A stretch of DNA of 64,000 nucleotides, taken from positions 1 through 64,000 of the forward strand of contig CAKUUX010000002.1 in NCBI GenBank assembly GCA_934693165.1, read 5' to 3'. Each line of letters starts with the position of its first letter. Position 1 is the stretch's first letter. Positions 8,866-17,356 of this stretch are shown here, one piece after another. A program made the translations under genes and the position numbers. The notes under the pieces are model-generated. The model was not told the DNA's origin, did no database searches, and saw nothing but the letters and a program-made list of their open reading frames with translations. This stretch comes from an uncultured Candidatus Melainabacteria bacterium (GTDB taxonomy: Bacteria > Cyanobacteriota > Vampirovibrionia > Gastranaerophilales > Gastranaerophilaceae).

Positions 8866-9930
8866 ATGTTTAGATGTAAAGAATGTGGAACTGAATTTGA
8901 TGTAAAACCTGATTACTGCGATTGTGGTAACGATACTTTTGACGAAATCGTTGAACAGATTGAAAGTGTAGAACTTCCAAAGGAAGAGCCGACTTTACCA
9001 AAACTTGAAAACAATAATCCTTTTAAGTTTGAACAAAAAGTTGTTAAAGAGGTTGTAAGAGAAGAAAAAGTTGAAAAAACTCCTAAAAAAGAAAAGAAAC
9101 AAGAACCTTTAATAGTTTTTGAAAGACCAGATTTACCACAAATAAAGATTGAGCCAATTTCTTTAATTATATTTTTAATTTGCTTGATTTTATCTTTTGT
9201 AGTTATTTTCTTTGTTGGTAATACTGATTCAAATACACAAGTCAAAAAAGAGGTTAAACAACAAACTATAAATAATAACATTCCAAATATTGATAAAATT
9301 TGGGATAATACAAAACCAACTGCTCAGCAAATGGCAGAAACTCAAGTTGCAGAAGAATCACCAGCTGAACCTGTTATAGAGCAAGAACCCGTTCAGGTTA
9401 AAAATCCTGTTCAGAAAATAATTGCTCCTCAAAAAACTCAAACCTCTAAAAAACTTCAAACTAAAAATAATAGTGCAGTAACCTTGCCAAAGTCAAAGAG
9501 TTCAAAAGCAGTAAGTGTTAATGCTACTCAACAAAAGCAAAAGCCAGTAACAGCAAAGCCTAAACAAGTTTCAACTACTACTCAAAAACCAAAGGTACAA
9601 ACTCAAGTTACTCAATCAGTTCAGAAAGTAAATCCTCAAGAGATGGCTTATTATAAGGTTGCTCTAAGAAATAAAATTGCTTCAAAAATAGATTTTACAA
9701 ATATTTTAGGTGATGGCACTTGTGTTGTAACTTTTAAGGTTTCATCATCAGGTCAACTTACAAATAGAGCATTTGCAAAACAATCTGATAATGGTATGTT
9801 GAATGACGAAGTTTATCAAGCAATAATGTCAACTCCAACATTTAAAGCGCCACCAACTGGATACAATGGTGCAACAATGCGTTTAACTGTTAGAATGTAT
9901 GGTGGGCAATTCGAAGTTTCTCTAAATTAA
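8866..9930 (+). CDS. Zinc-ribbon/transmembrane/TonB-C fusion protein
   Basis: 354 residues. It begins with a short zinc ribbon (FRCKECGTEFDVKPDYCDCG: CxxC then CxC), followed by an acidic/Lys-rich stretch and one membrane helix at about residues 97-118 (ISLIIFLICLILSFVVIFFVG). A ~130-residue Gln/Lys/Pro/Thr-rich linker leads to a C-terminal TonB/TolA-type domain from about residue 262 (YYKVALRNKIASKIDFTNILGDGTCVVTFKVSSSGQL). Topology suggests a cytoplasmic zinc ribbon joined to a periplasm-spanning arm. Shares linker style and C-domain with the preceding gene, probably by duplication. Its stop overlaps the stop of the convergent gene. Confidence 0.7.
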   Translation: MFRCKECGTEFDVKPDYCDCGNDTFDEIVEQIESVELPKEEPTLPKLENNNPFKFEQKVVKEVVREEKVEKTPKKEKKQEPLIVFERPDLPQIKIEPISLIIFLICLILSFVVIFFVGNTDSNTQVKKEVKQQTINNNIPNIDKIWDNTKPTAQQMAETQVAEESPAEPVIEQEPVQVKNPVQKIIAPQKTQTSKKLQTKNNSAVTLPKSKSSKAVSVNATQQKQKPVTAKPKQVSTTTQKPKVQTQVTQSVQKVNPQEMAYYKVALRNKIASKIDFTNILGDGTCVVTFKVSSSGQLTNRAFAKQSDNGMLNDEVYQAIMSTPTFKAPPTGYNGATMRLTVRMYGGQFEVSLN

Positions 9931-10820
9931 TCCTTGTAATATTCATATTGTTGTTGTTTTGGAGTTGTTGTGCTTGTTGTAGGTTGTGCTTGCATTGACT
10001 GAGTTAAGACAGTTGAGAATTTGGAAATATCATTAACTTTGTACATATGTCCACCAGTTGTACTTGCAAGGCAAGACAATTTATTTGAACCAGAATCAAC
10101 TAAAATTACGTCAATATGAATGTCTGAACGTTGTTTCATTAAATCCCTTGCGAATTTACAAGGGTCGCCCCCACAGTTTTCTCCACCGTCAGTGACAAGA
10201 ATTAATTTTTTAGGTGAAGTTCTATCATATCCTGCAAAATCCTCTGCAACTGCTTGTTGCATACCATAAACCATTGGTGTAGAACCTCCAATTTGAGCTA
10301 AATTCATTCCTGCTATAAGAGAAGATGCATTTGCTTGAGAGAGTGCAACCATTTTTGATGTTGCAGTACAGCCATTAAATGAGTTGTTTGGTCTGTTTGA
10401 TTTTGCTATTACTTGAATTTTACCATTAACTTTTTTTGTACCTGTAACTGTACCCATTTGTGGTGCAGTATTTAAACCTGAATTGTCTTGCCCGAATACT
10501 CGTAGCCCAACTTTTGTAGTGCTTGGAATTTGTGCAATAATGCTAGACATTGTACGTTTTGCTTGCTCAATCCATCTTGACATTGAACCAGAATAATCCA
10601 TTACAAGGTCGATATATTGAATTTGTGAAGTTTGTGCTTTTGCGTTGTATGAATTTGGGGTATAAAGATTATAGGGGTTGCTCTGTGTTTTAGGTTGTGT
10701 AATAGTATTACCTTGTTGATTTTTTACTGCCCCTGAAGTGTTAACTTTGTATTTTGCACCAAAAGCTACTCCACTTACTAAAAATGTGCAAATTATTGAT
10801 AATAATATATATTTTTTCAT
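9927..10820 (-). CDS. Secreted VWA-domain protein
   Basis: 297 residues. Signal peptide MKKYILLSIICTFLVSGVAFGA, then from about residue 68 a VWA domain with a full metal site: DYSGSMS (DxSxS), GGSTPM (Thr) and VTDGGE (Asp). Several Cys in the second half (GGENCGGDPC, LSCLAS) could form disulfides. The tail is Gln/Thr/Pro-rich (QPTTSTTTPKQQQ). AGAGGT precedes the ATG. It is tail-to-tail with the TonB-C cluster (stops overlap). Likely a periplasmic or surface binding protein; functional link to the cluster is inferred from position and from the second VWA gene there. Confidence 0.75.
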   Translation of the reverse strand: MKKYILLSIICTFLVSGVAFGAKYKVNTSGAVKNQQGNTITQPKTQSNPYNLYTPNSYNAKAQTSQIQYIDLVMDYSGSMSRWIEQAKRTMSSIIAQIPSTTKVGLRVFGQDNSGLNTAPQMGTVTGTKKVNGKIQVIAKSNRPNNSFNGCTATSKMVALSQANASSLIAGMNLAQIGGSTPMVYGMQQAVAEDFAGYDRTSPKKLILVTDGGENCGGDPCKFARDLMKQRSDIHIDVILVDSGSNKLSCLASTTGGHMYKVNDISKFSTVLTQSMQAQPTTSTTTPKQQQYEYYKD

Positions 10821-10882
10821 CTAAAACCTCTTTTTTATTATTTTAACATGTTTTTTTATTTATAAAAGAGTTTTACAGATAA

Positions 10883-10912
10883 GAGGCGACAACACAAGTG
10901 TGTTGTCGCCTC
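10883..10912 (-). terminator. Strong hairpin after the EF-hand gene
   Basis: Perfect 14-base arms GAGGCGACAACACA / TGTGTTGTCGCCTC with a very short loop, 22 bases beyond the stop of the 10934-11485 gene. The downstream T run is weak. Confidence 0.65.
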
Positions 10913-10933
10913 GTTCAATCTTTTTCGTACTAT

Positions 10934-11485
10934 CTATGCAAATACTTCTACAGCATCTTTTACAAGACTCATTGGTGAATCTTTGTATTGATTAATCATA
11001 CTTTGGAAAAATCCAGAGATTTTGCCATTATCAGTTGCTGATTCGAATGCATCTGCGATATTTTGAACAAGTGGTGATTTTTCTTTTGCTACGTTAAAAT
11101 CATTTTTTGTTAATTCACCATCTTTGTCAAAATCAAACATTTTCATAAAATGTAGATTTTTTAATTTGTCTGTTAATGATTTAGATGACAAATCATATTC
11201 TAAATCAAGACCAGCAGGTGCGCCAAGGCGTGCTGTTAAATCGTTTTTTTCATTCTCATCATTATCCTTTAGTGCTGAAGTTTCTTCTTCACCTTTTGTA
11301 TCAGATGATAAAAGTGCCATTAAACTTTGTTGGAAATCTACGCTTAAATCACCAATTGTACCTTGTAGTGAAGAACTTTGACCAGTTGTATTGCCAGTCG
11401 AAGCCGTACTATCGGTACTTGTTTGATTTAATTTCGCTAGGATTTCAGCTAAAGTTTCATTATTTGAACCAATGCTTGTAATCAT
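10934..11485 (-). CDS. EF-hand-containing protein
   Basis: 183 residues, monocistronic, with AGAGGT before the ATG. The N-terminal half is Ser/Thr/Gly-rich and low in complexity (TSTDSTASTGNTTGQSSS). Near residue 120 there is one canonical EF-hand calcium loop, DFDKDGELTKND, with Asp at 1 and 3, Asp-Gly at 5-6 and the acidic final position. A second, degenerate helix-loop-helix (FESATDNGKISG) follows about 35 residues later, which fits a pair. No signal peptide. Calcium binding is likely; its target is unknown. Confidence 0.65.
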   Translation of the reverse strand: MITSIGSNNETLAEILAKLNQTSTDSTASTGNTTGQSSSLQGTIGDLSVDFQQSLMALLSSDTKGEEETSALKDNDENEKNDLTARLGAPAGLDLEYDLSSKSLTDKLKNLHFMKMFDFDKDGELTKNDFNVAKEKSPLVQNIADAFESATDNGKISGFFQSMINQYKDSPMSLVKDAVEVFA

Positions 11486-11553
11486 AATATTTTACCTCTT
11501 CTCCAAATTCTATTCTAAAATATTTTTTATGACTTTTTATCCTCTGTTTATAG

Positions 11554-11588
11554 TAAAAAAATAGGACGACATTTTATGTCGCCCTATT
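11554..11588 (-). terminator. valS terminator
   Basis: Inverted repeat AATAGGACGACAT / ATGTCGCCCTATT (one mismatch, 3-base loop), followed on the minus strand by TTTTTT, 23 bases past the valS stop. Confidence 0.8.
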
Positions 11589-11610
11589 TACTATTTTGTT
11601 GTAGTTCTTA

Positions 11611-14250
11611 TTATTTTAAGTTATTAATAAGCTCTTGAATAGAGTCTTCTTGATGAGTAATTTCTTCTACTCTTGCTCTTGATTGTTCAATTACTTCTTT
11701 TGGAGCTTTAGATGTGAATTTTTCATTATTCAATCTTCCAAGAAGTGAATTCTTTTCTGCAGTTAATTTATCAAGTTTCTTTTCTTGACGTTTGATTTCT
11801 GCATTCAAGTCAATCAAGTCTTCAAGAGGAATAATTATTCTTGATTTTGAAACAACGCAAGCTGCTGATTTTTTAGGAACATCAACTGATGCATCAGCAA
11901 ATGTGATTTCGTTAATTCTTGCTAATCTCTTGATGTAAGATGTAACTGCTTCAAATACTGGTTTTTCGCCTTCCTCTGCTCTGATTTCAATATTGATTGG
12001 AACGGATGGTGAAATATTAAAGCTTTGTCTTACGTTTCTCAAAGATTTAATTGTTTCAAATACTAATTCCATTTGATTTGCTTCTTTTGTGAAAGCTAAT
12101 TCTTCCTTGTATGTTGGATATGTAGCTTTAATAACTGCTTTAAATTCAGAGTCTTTTGGAATTAATTGCCAAATTTTTTCTGTGATATGAGGCATGATTG
12201 GGTGAAGTAATCTCAACGACATATCAAGAACATATCTCAAAACTCTTTGAGTGTTTAATTTTTGTTCTTCGTTTTGTAATTGAATTTTTGCAATTTCGAC
12301 ATACCAATCGCAATATGAATTCCAGAAGAAATCATACAAGATGTGTGCAATTTCGCCTATTCTATAGTTTTTGATATTTTCGTTAACATCTTTTGCTACA
12401 TTATTTAATTTATTTAAAATCCACTTGTCAGCAAGAGTTAAGTTGTTCATATCAATATCGCTGTTATCAACGCCATCAAGATTCATAAGTACAAATCTTG
12501 ATGCGTTCCAGATTTTGTTTGCGAAGTTTCTACCGTATTCAAATCTTTCATCTGAAATCTTAATATCTTGTCCACCGTAAGTACAAAGTGATGTAAGAGT
12601 AAATCTTAATGCGTCACAACCGTATTTATCAATGATTTTAACTGGGTCGATTGTGTTGCCTTTTGACTTAGACATTTTTTGACCTTTTTCATCTCTGATA
12701 AGACCGTGAATATAAACTGTAGAGAATGGAGCTTTTCCTGTAAATTCCAAGCCCATTGTAATCATTCTTGCTACCCAGAAGAAAATGATATCAAAACCAG
12801 TTACAAGAACTGAAGTTGGATAGAATTTTTTGAAATCATCTGTTTCTGTATTTGGAAATCCCATTGTAGAGAATGGCCATAAACCTGATGAGAACCAAGT
12901 ATCAAGACAATCTGTATCTTGTGTGTAATGTTCTGGATCAGGGTTTTGTTCTGCTACAACCATTTCACCTGTTTCGTTGTGGTAATATGCAGGAATTTGA
13001 TGTCCCCACCACAATTGACGAGAAATACACCAATCACGGATGTTTTCCATCCATCCTAGATAATTCTTTTCCCATCTTTCAGGAATAAATTTAATTCTAC
13101 CGTCTTTTACAGCTGCAATAGCTTCTTTTGCAAGAGGTTCCATTTTTACAAACCATTGTTCTGACAATAATGGTTCAATAGTTGTATTACAACGTTGGCA
13201 TTTACCAACATTGTGTTCGTGGTCTTTAATTCTTAATAAGAAATTTTGGTATTGTAAATCGCCAACGATAGCTTCTCTAGCTTCGTATCTATCCATTCCA
13301 CGATATTTTTCAGGAACTTCTGGGCAATCTTTTAGTTTACCTTCTTCATCAATAACCCAAATAGGTTTCATATTGTGACGTTTACCAACTTCATAGTCAT
13401 TAGGGTCGTGTGCTGGAGTAATTTTAACAGCACCTGTACCAAATGATTTATCTACATATTCATCAGCAATGATAGGAATTTCTCTTCTTGAAAGAGGAAT
13501 ATAAACTGTTTTACCAATAAGTTCGCTGTATTTATGGTCATCAGGGTGAACTGCGATTGCAACATCCCCGAACATTGTTTCAGGTCTTGTTGTTGCAACA
13601 ACAATTGCGCCTTGTTCGTTCACTAATGGGTAAGAAATTTCCCATAAATGACCTTTTTCTGTTTCATATTCTGTTTCAATATCAGAAATAGCTGATTGGC
13701 AACGTGGACACCAGTTTACGATGTATGCACCCTTGTAAATTAAGCCCTTGTTGTACAAATCAACGAAAACTTTTTTTACAGCAGCTGAACAACCCTCATC
13801 GAATGTGAATCTTTCTCTTGTTCTATCGAAAGATACACCTAGACGTTTACATTGGTCAAGGATTGCAGACTTATGTTCGTTAGTCCATTTCCAAGTTTCT
13901 TCCAAAAACTTTTCACGACCTAAATCAAAACGTGATTTACCTTCTGCTCTAAGTTTCTTTTCAACAACTGCTTGTGTTGCAATACCAGCGTGGTCTGTAC
14001 CTGGAATCCAAAGTGCTTCGTAACCTGCCATTCTATGGTAGCGAGTAAGGATGTCTTGAAGTGTTTCGTCAAGAGCGTGTCCCATGTGTAATACCCCAGT
14101 TACGTTTGGTGGTGGAATTACCATTGAAAATGGTGGTTTATCACTTTTGTTATCTGCTTTAAAAAATTCGTTATCTTCCCAAAATTTGTACATTTCTGCT
14201 TCTGTACTTTGGGCATCATATACTGTTGCTAATTCATCAGCTATGCTCAT
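11611..14250 (-). CDS. valS: Valyl-tRNA synthetase
   Basis: 879 residues, typical for ValRS. Class I signatures are present: PPPNVTGVLHMGHA (HIGH motif variant HMGH) near residue 47-60 and KMSKSKGN near 523. The editing (CP1) domain carries TTRPETMFGD. The C-terminal ~65 residues form the coiled-coil arm (AEIKRQEKKLDKLTAEKN) characteristic of ValRS as opposed to IleRS. It charges tRNA-Val. AAGGAA precedes the ATG. Divergent from the radical-SAM gene, with 95 bases between. Confidence 0.97.
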   Translation of the reverse strand: MSIADELATVYDAQSTEAEMYKFWEDNEFFKADNKSDKPPFSMVIPPPNVTGVLHMGHALDETLQDILTRYHRMAGYEALWIPGTDHAGIATQAVVEKKLRAEGKSRFDLGREKFLEETWKWTNEHKSAILDQCKRLGVSFDRTRERFTFDEGCSAAVKKVFVDLYNKGLIYKGAYIVNWCPRCQSAISDIETEYETEKGHLWEISYPLVNEQGAIVVATTRPETMFGDVAIAVHPDDHKYSELIGKTVYIPLSRREIPIIADEYVDKSFGTGAVKITPAHDPNDYEVGKRHNMKPIWVIDEEGKLKDCPEVPEKYRGMDRYEAREAIVGDLQYQNFLLRIKDHEHNVGKCQRCNTTIEPLLSEQWFVKMEPLAKEAIAAVKDGRIKFIPERWEKNYLGWMENIRDWCISRQLWWGHQIPAYYHNETGEMVVAEQNPDPEHYTQDTDCLDTWFSSGLWPFSTMGFPNTETDDFKKFYPTSVLVTGFDIIFFWVARMITMGLEFTGKAPFSTVYIHGLIRDEKGQKMSKSKGNTIDPVKIIDKYGCDALRFTLTSLCTYGGQDIKISDERFEYGRNFANKIWNASRFVLMNLDGVDNSDIDMNNLTLADKWILNKLNNVAKDVNENIKNYRIGEIAHILYDFFWNSYCDWYVEIAKIQLQNEEQKLNTQRVLRYVLDMSLRLLHPIMPHITEKIWQLIPKDSEFKAVIKATYPTYKEELAFTKEANQMELVFETIKSLRNVRQSFNISPSVPINIEIRAEEGEKPVFEAVTSYIKRLARINEITFADASVDVPKKSAACVVSKSRIIIPLEDLIDLNAEIKRQEKKLDKLTAEKNSLLGRLNNEKFTSKAPKEVIEQSRARVEEITHQEDSIQELINNLK

Positions 14251-14310
14251 ATTCTATTCCTTTTATTTTGCTAGTTTCTTTCTATTTAAAGTTAACACAA
14301 AAGTAATAAC

Positions 14311-14339
14311 TTGACTAGAAGTAATTTTAAATATAGATT
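14311..14339 (+). promoter_or_regulatory. Promoter of the radical-SAM gene, apparently leaderless
   Basis: TTGACT, exactly 17 bases, TAGATT. The -10 ends six bases before the ATG at 14346, so the expected transcription start coincides with the start codon; there is no ribosome-binding site. Confidence 0.65.
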
Positions 14340-14345
14340 TAAATT

Positions 14346-15740
14346 ATGAAGAAGAAAATCTTTTTTATATATCCGCCATCACCTATTATTAATAGGGAAG
14401 ATAGATGTCAGCAACCAGTGAAGGAATTGTTTATAATTCCTCCACTTCCACCTATGGACTTGTTGTATTTGGCAGGCGTTGCTGAATTACAAAATTATGA
14501 GGCTAAAATTTCTGACTACTCTATCGGTGGCGATTTCATGTCAGATTTAGAAAAATATCAACCTGATTATTTGGTTGTAAATGTTGCTATTCCAACTCTT
14601 GAAACAGATTTTAAAGCAATTGAATTAGCTAAAAAAAGATTTCCAAAAATGGTTACTATTGTAAAAGGTGCACCATTTTTAATAAAAAATAAAGAATATT
14701 TATACGATAACAGATATATAGATATAATTATTGTGGGAGAAGCTGAAGAAACTTTAAAAGAAATTTTAGAAGGTAAAGAATATTCTGAAATTTTAGGTAT
14801 TTGTTATAAAGATAATTTTACAGCTAAATTTACTGGTCGTAGACCATTTATTGAAAATTTGGATGAGTTACCTTTTCCAGCAAGACATTTGATTGATAAT
14901 AATATTTATAAAAGACCTGATAATGATAAACCTCAAGCTATTATAAAGGTTTCTCGAGGATGTCCTTATCATTGTTTCTTTTGTCTTGCAACCCCTGTTT
15001 CTGGACCTATTGTAAGACGTAGAAGTCCTGAAAATATTATTTTAGAAATAAAGGACTGTATAAAAAATTACAAGATTACAAATTTTGTATTTTGGGCTGA
15101 TATTTTTAATCAGGATAAAGAATGGGTTGTTGATTTATGCCAAAAGATTATAAAAGAAAAACTTAAAATAACTTGGTCGGCAAATACTCGTGTTGATACG
15201 ACAGACCAAAGCCTATTGAATTTAATGTACAAAGCAGGTTGCAGACTTGTAAGTGTTGGCGTTGAAAGTGGTTCTCAATTTATACTTGATAAAATTGAGA
15301 AGAAAACAACTATTTTTGAAATAAGAGATTGCTTCAAAATGATTAGACGTGCAAAAATGAAATCTTACGCATATTTTGTGATAGGTTTACCTTGGGATGA
15401 TGAAAGTACAATCAAGCAATCAATTGATTTGGCTATAGAGTTAAATCCTGATTTCGTAAGTTTTTATACAGCTGTTCCATTGCCTGGAACAAAGTTTTAT
15501 AATTATGCAAAAATTTATAATATGTTTGATGAACATTATTCATACAAAGGTGCGTATTATTATCCAATTATTAAAACTCATTGCTTATCAAGAGAAAAAG
15601 TTATGGAGCTTCATAAACTTGCTGTAAGAAAATTTTATTTAAGACCTGAATATATTTTGAAAATGCTAACTCAAATACGCTCATTTGCAGAATTAAAAAA
15701 CTATTTCCGTGCTGGCATGAGTTTACTTTTTAAGGGGTAA
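14346..15740 (+). CDS. B12-binding-domain radical SAM protein
   Basis: 464 residues. The N-terminal ~140 residues look like a cobalamin-binding Rossmann-type domain (PPLPPMDLLYLAGVAEL, then IIIVGEAEETLKEIL). The radical SAM core follows with CPYHCFFC (Cx3Cx2C) near residue 205, a VSVGVESGS segment and SYAYFVIGLPWDD. The architecture is that of class B methyltransferases and BchE/HpnP-like enzymes; the substrate cannot be told. The usual His-containing B12 motif (DxHxxG) is absent, as in many relatives. Monocistronic with its own consensus promoter. It is the only radical SAM gene seen in the window. Confidence 0.85.
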   Translation: MKKKIFFIYPPSPIINREDRCQQPVKELFIIPPLPPMDLLYLAGVAELQNYEAKISDYSIGGDFMSDLEKYQPDYLVVNVAIPTLETDFKAIELAKKRFPKMVTIVKGAPFLIKNKEYLYDNRYIDIIIVGEAEETLKEILEGKEYSEILGICYKDNFTAKFTGRRPFIENLDELPFPARHLIDNNIYKRPDNDKPQAIIKVSRGCPYHCFFCLATPVSGPIVRRRSPENIILEIKDCIKNYKITNFVFWADIFNQDKEWVVDLCQKIIKEKLKITWSANTRVDTTDQSLLNLMYKAGCRLVSVGVESGSQFILDKIEKKTTIFEIRDCFKMIRRAKMKSYAYFVIGLPWDDESTIKQSIDLAIELNPDFVSFYTAVPLPGTKFYNYAKIYNMFDEHYSYKGAYYYPIIKTHCLSREKVMELHKLAVRKFYLRPEYILKMLTQIRSFAELKNYFRAGMSLLFKG

Positions 15741-15895
15741 AATAGTAAGTAAAAACCTATTTTAATCGTCAATTCTATGTAAGGTCGTGTCTTTTGTCAT
15801 CGAATTACTTGACATATACAAGAATGACATAAAAGGTATGGCATAATTTGTTAGTAGTATTGTAGGTTCGGTATAATTGCCCAACAACTATCGTA

Positions 15896-17353
15896 TTACT
15901 GTTTAGATAATTTCCAAAAATCTTTATTAAGTAACACAATCACTGGAACAATTTCCAAACGTCCGATTAGCATATTGAACATAAACAACAATTTTGTTGC
16001 AGGTTGAAGGCTATTGAACCCTTCTGATGGTCCAATGATTGAGCCTGCGCCGACTCCTACTAATCCGAGAGTTGAAACTGAACCACTTAATCCTACAAAC
16101 AAGTTATTTTCTATTAAGGTTGCAACAAATACGCTTATCATAAATATGATGAAGTAAAACACGATAAATGTTAAAATTTGTCGTCTTACCTCTTTTGTTA
16201 CTACGTTATTATCAATTTTTATGTTTATAACTGCGTTAGGATGTAAAATTTTTGTTATTTCTGATTTTAAATATTTAAAACAGATAATTGCTCTGATGAT
16301 TTTAATACCACCACCACAAGAACCTGCGCAAGAACCAACAATAGTTGTGCAGAATAATAGTGCTAACGCTTGATGTGACCATATTCCAAAATCTGTTGTT
16401 GTTTGACCTGTTGATGTTATTATTGAAATAGTTGAAAATACTGCATCAGTAAAAGTTTTAAATGTTATCGAGTTTTCACTTAAGAATAATAATCCAGCAA
16501 GAATTAAACAAATTATACTTACAAATAAAAAGTAAAATCTAAATTCTTCATTTTTTATCATTAATGCAGGATCTTTTTTTACAATGGCTTTATGCATTAA
16601 TGCAAAGTTACAACCGGCAATAAACATAAATAAAATACATATCCAATTACAAATCATTGAGTGGTAACCACCTACGCTACTTGCAAGTGGTGAAAATCCT
16701 CCAGCAGAAATCGTAGCAAGTGAAATACAAATAGCATCAAATAGTTTTAGCCCAGTAACGTTTAACAAAATAATTTGTAAAATTGTTAATCCCACATATA
16801 AACCCCATAATGCACTTGCTGTATATTTAATTCTTGGTGTAAGGTTTTCTTCTCTCGAGCCTGGAGCTTCTGCGAAAAACATTTGTCTACCGGCTACTGC
16901 AAATTGTGGTAGTACGGCTGTAAATAAGATGATAATTCCCATACCTCCCAACCATTGGATAAATGCTCTATAGAAGAAAAATGTTTTTGGAAAATCATAG
17001 TTTGTTAAAATTGTAGCACCACATGAGGTTATTCCTGATATGGCTTCAAATAAAGCGTTTATTGGGTTTAATCCATAAAATAAAAATGGTATTGTTGAGA
17101 TTAACCAAAAAGAAACCCAAGATAACAATACGATAGCCAAGGCTTCTGTTTTTTTTAGGTTCAGTAGTCTTTCAGAAGGTGTAAGTCTATGCATTAATTG
17201 TCCGACTGCAAAAGTTATTAAGCCTAAAATTGCAAATAGTATTAGAGAAAACATATCTCCGTAAATTAATGCTACAATACACGGTATAAAAGACATTATA
17301 CCGATTGCAGAAATTACTAATCCTAATGAATCTATAAGATAATATAATCTCAT
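15896..17353 (-). CDS. trkH: Trk potassium uptake protein, membrane subunit
   Basis: 485 residues, highly hydrophobic. The four pore loops of TrkH/KtrB channels can be seen: SGITSCGATIL, TISAGGFSPL, TSTGQTTTDFG and LVGVGAGSII, each centred on the selectivity-filter glycine. It moves K+ through the inner membrane under control of TrkA. It starts three bases after the trkA stop, so the two are one operon (trkA first). The 155 bases downstream to 15741 contain no gene I can recognise. Confidence 0.95.
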   Translation of the reverse strand: MRLYYLIDSLGLVISAIGIMSFIPCIVALIYGDMFSLILFAILGLITFAVGQLMHRLTPSERLLNLKKTEALAIVLLSWVSFWLISTIPFLFYGLNPINALFEAISGITSCGATILTNYDFPKTFFFYRAFIQWLGGMGIIILFTAVLPQFAVAGRQMFFAEAPGSREENLTPRIKYTASALWGLYVGLTILQIILLNVTGLKLFDAICISLATISAGGFSPLASSVGGYHSMICNWICILFMFIAGCNFALMHKAIVKKDPALMIKNEEFRFYFLFVSIICLILAGLLFLSENSITFKTFTDAVFSTISIITSTGQTTTDFGIWSHQALALLFCTTIVGSCAGSCGGGIKIIRAIICFKYLKSEITKILHPNAVINIKIDNNVVTKEVRRQILTFIVFYFIIFMISVFVATLIENNLFVGLSGSVSTLGLVGVGAGSIIGPSEGFNSLQPATKLLFMFNMLIGRLEIVPVIVLLNKDFWKLSKQ

Positions 17354-17356
17354 TTA

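Noticed and set aside
11124..11481. Long plus-strand frames opposite the EF-hand gene
   Set aside because: They have no ribosome sites or family features and are shadows of the coding bias of the minus-strand gene.
15741..15895. Small RNA or tRNA between the radical-SAM gene and trkH
   Set aside because: A TTGACA occurs near 15809 but without a suitably spaced -10, and no cloverleaf or terminator could be drawn.
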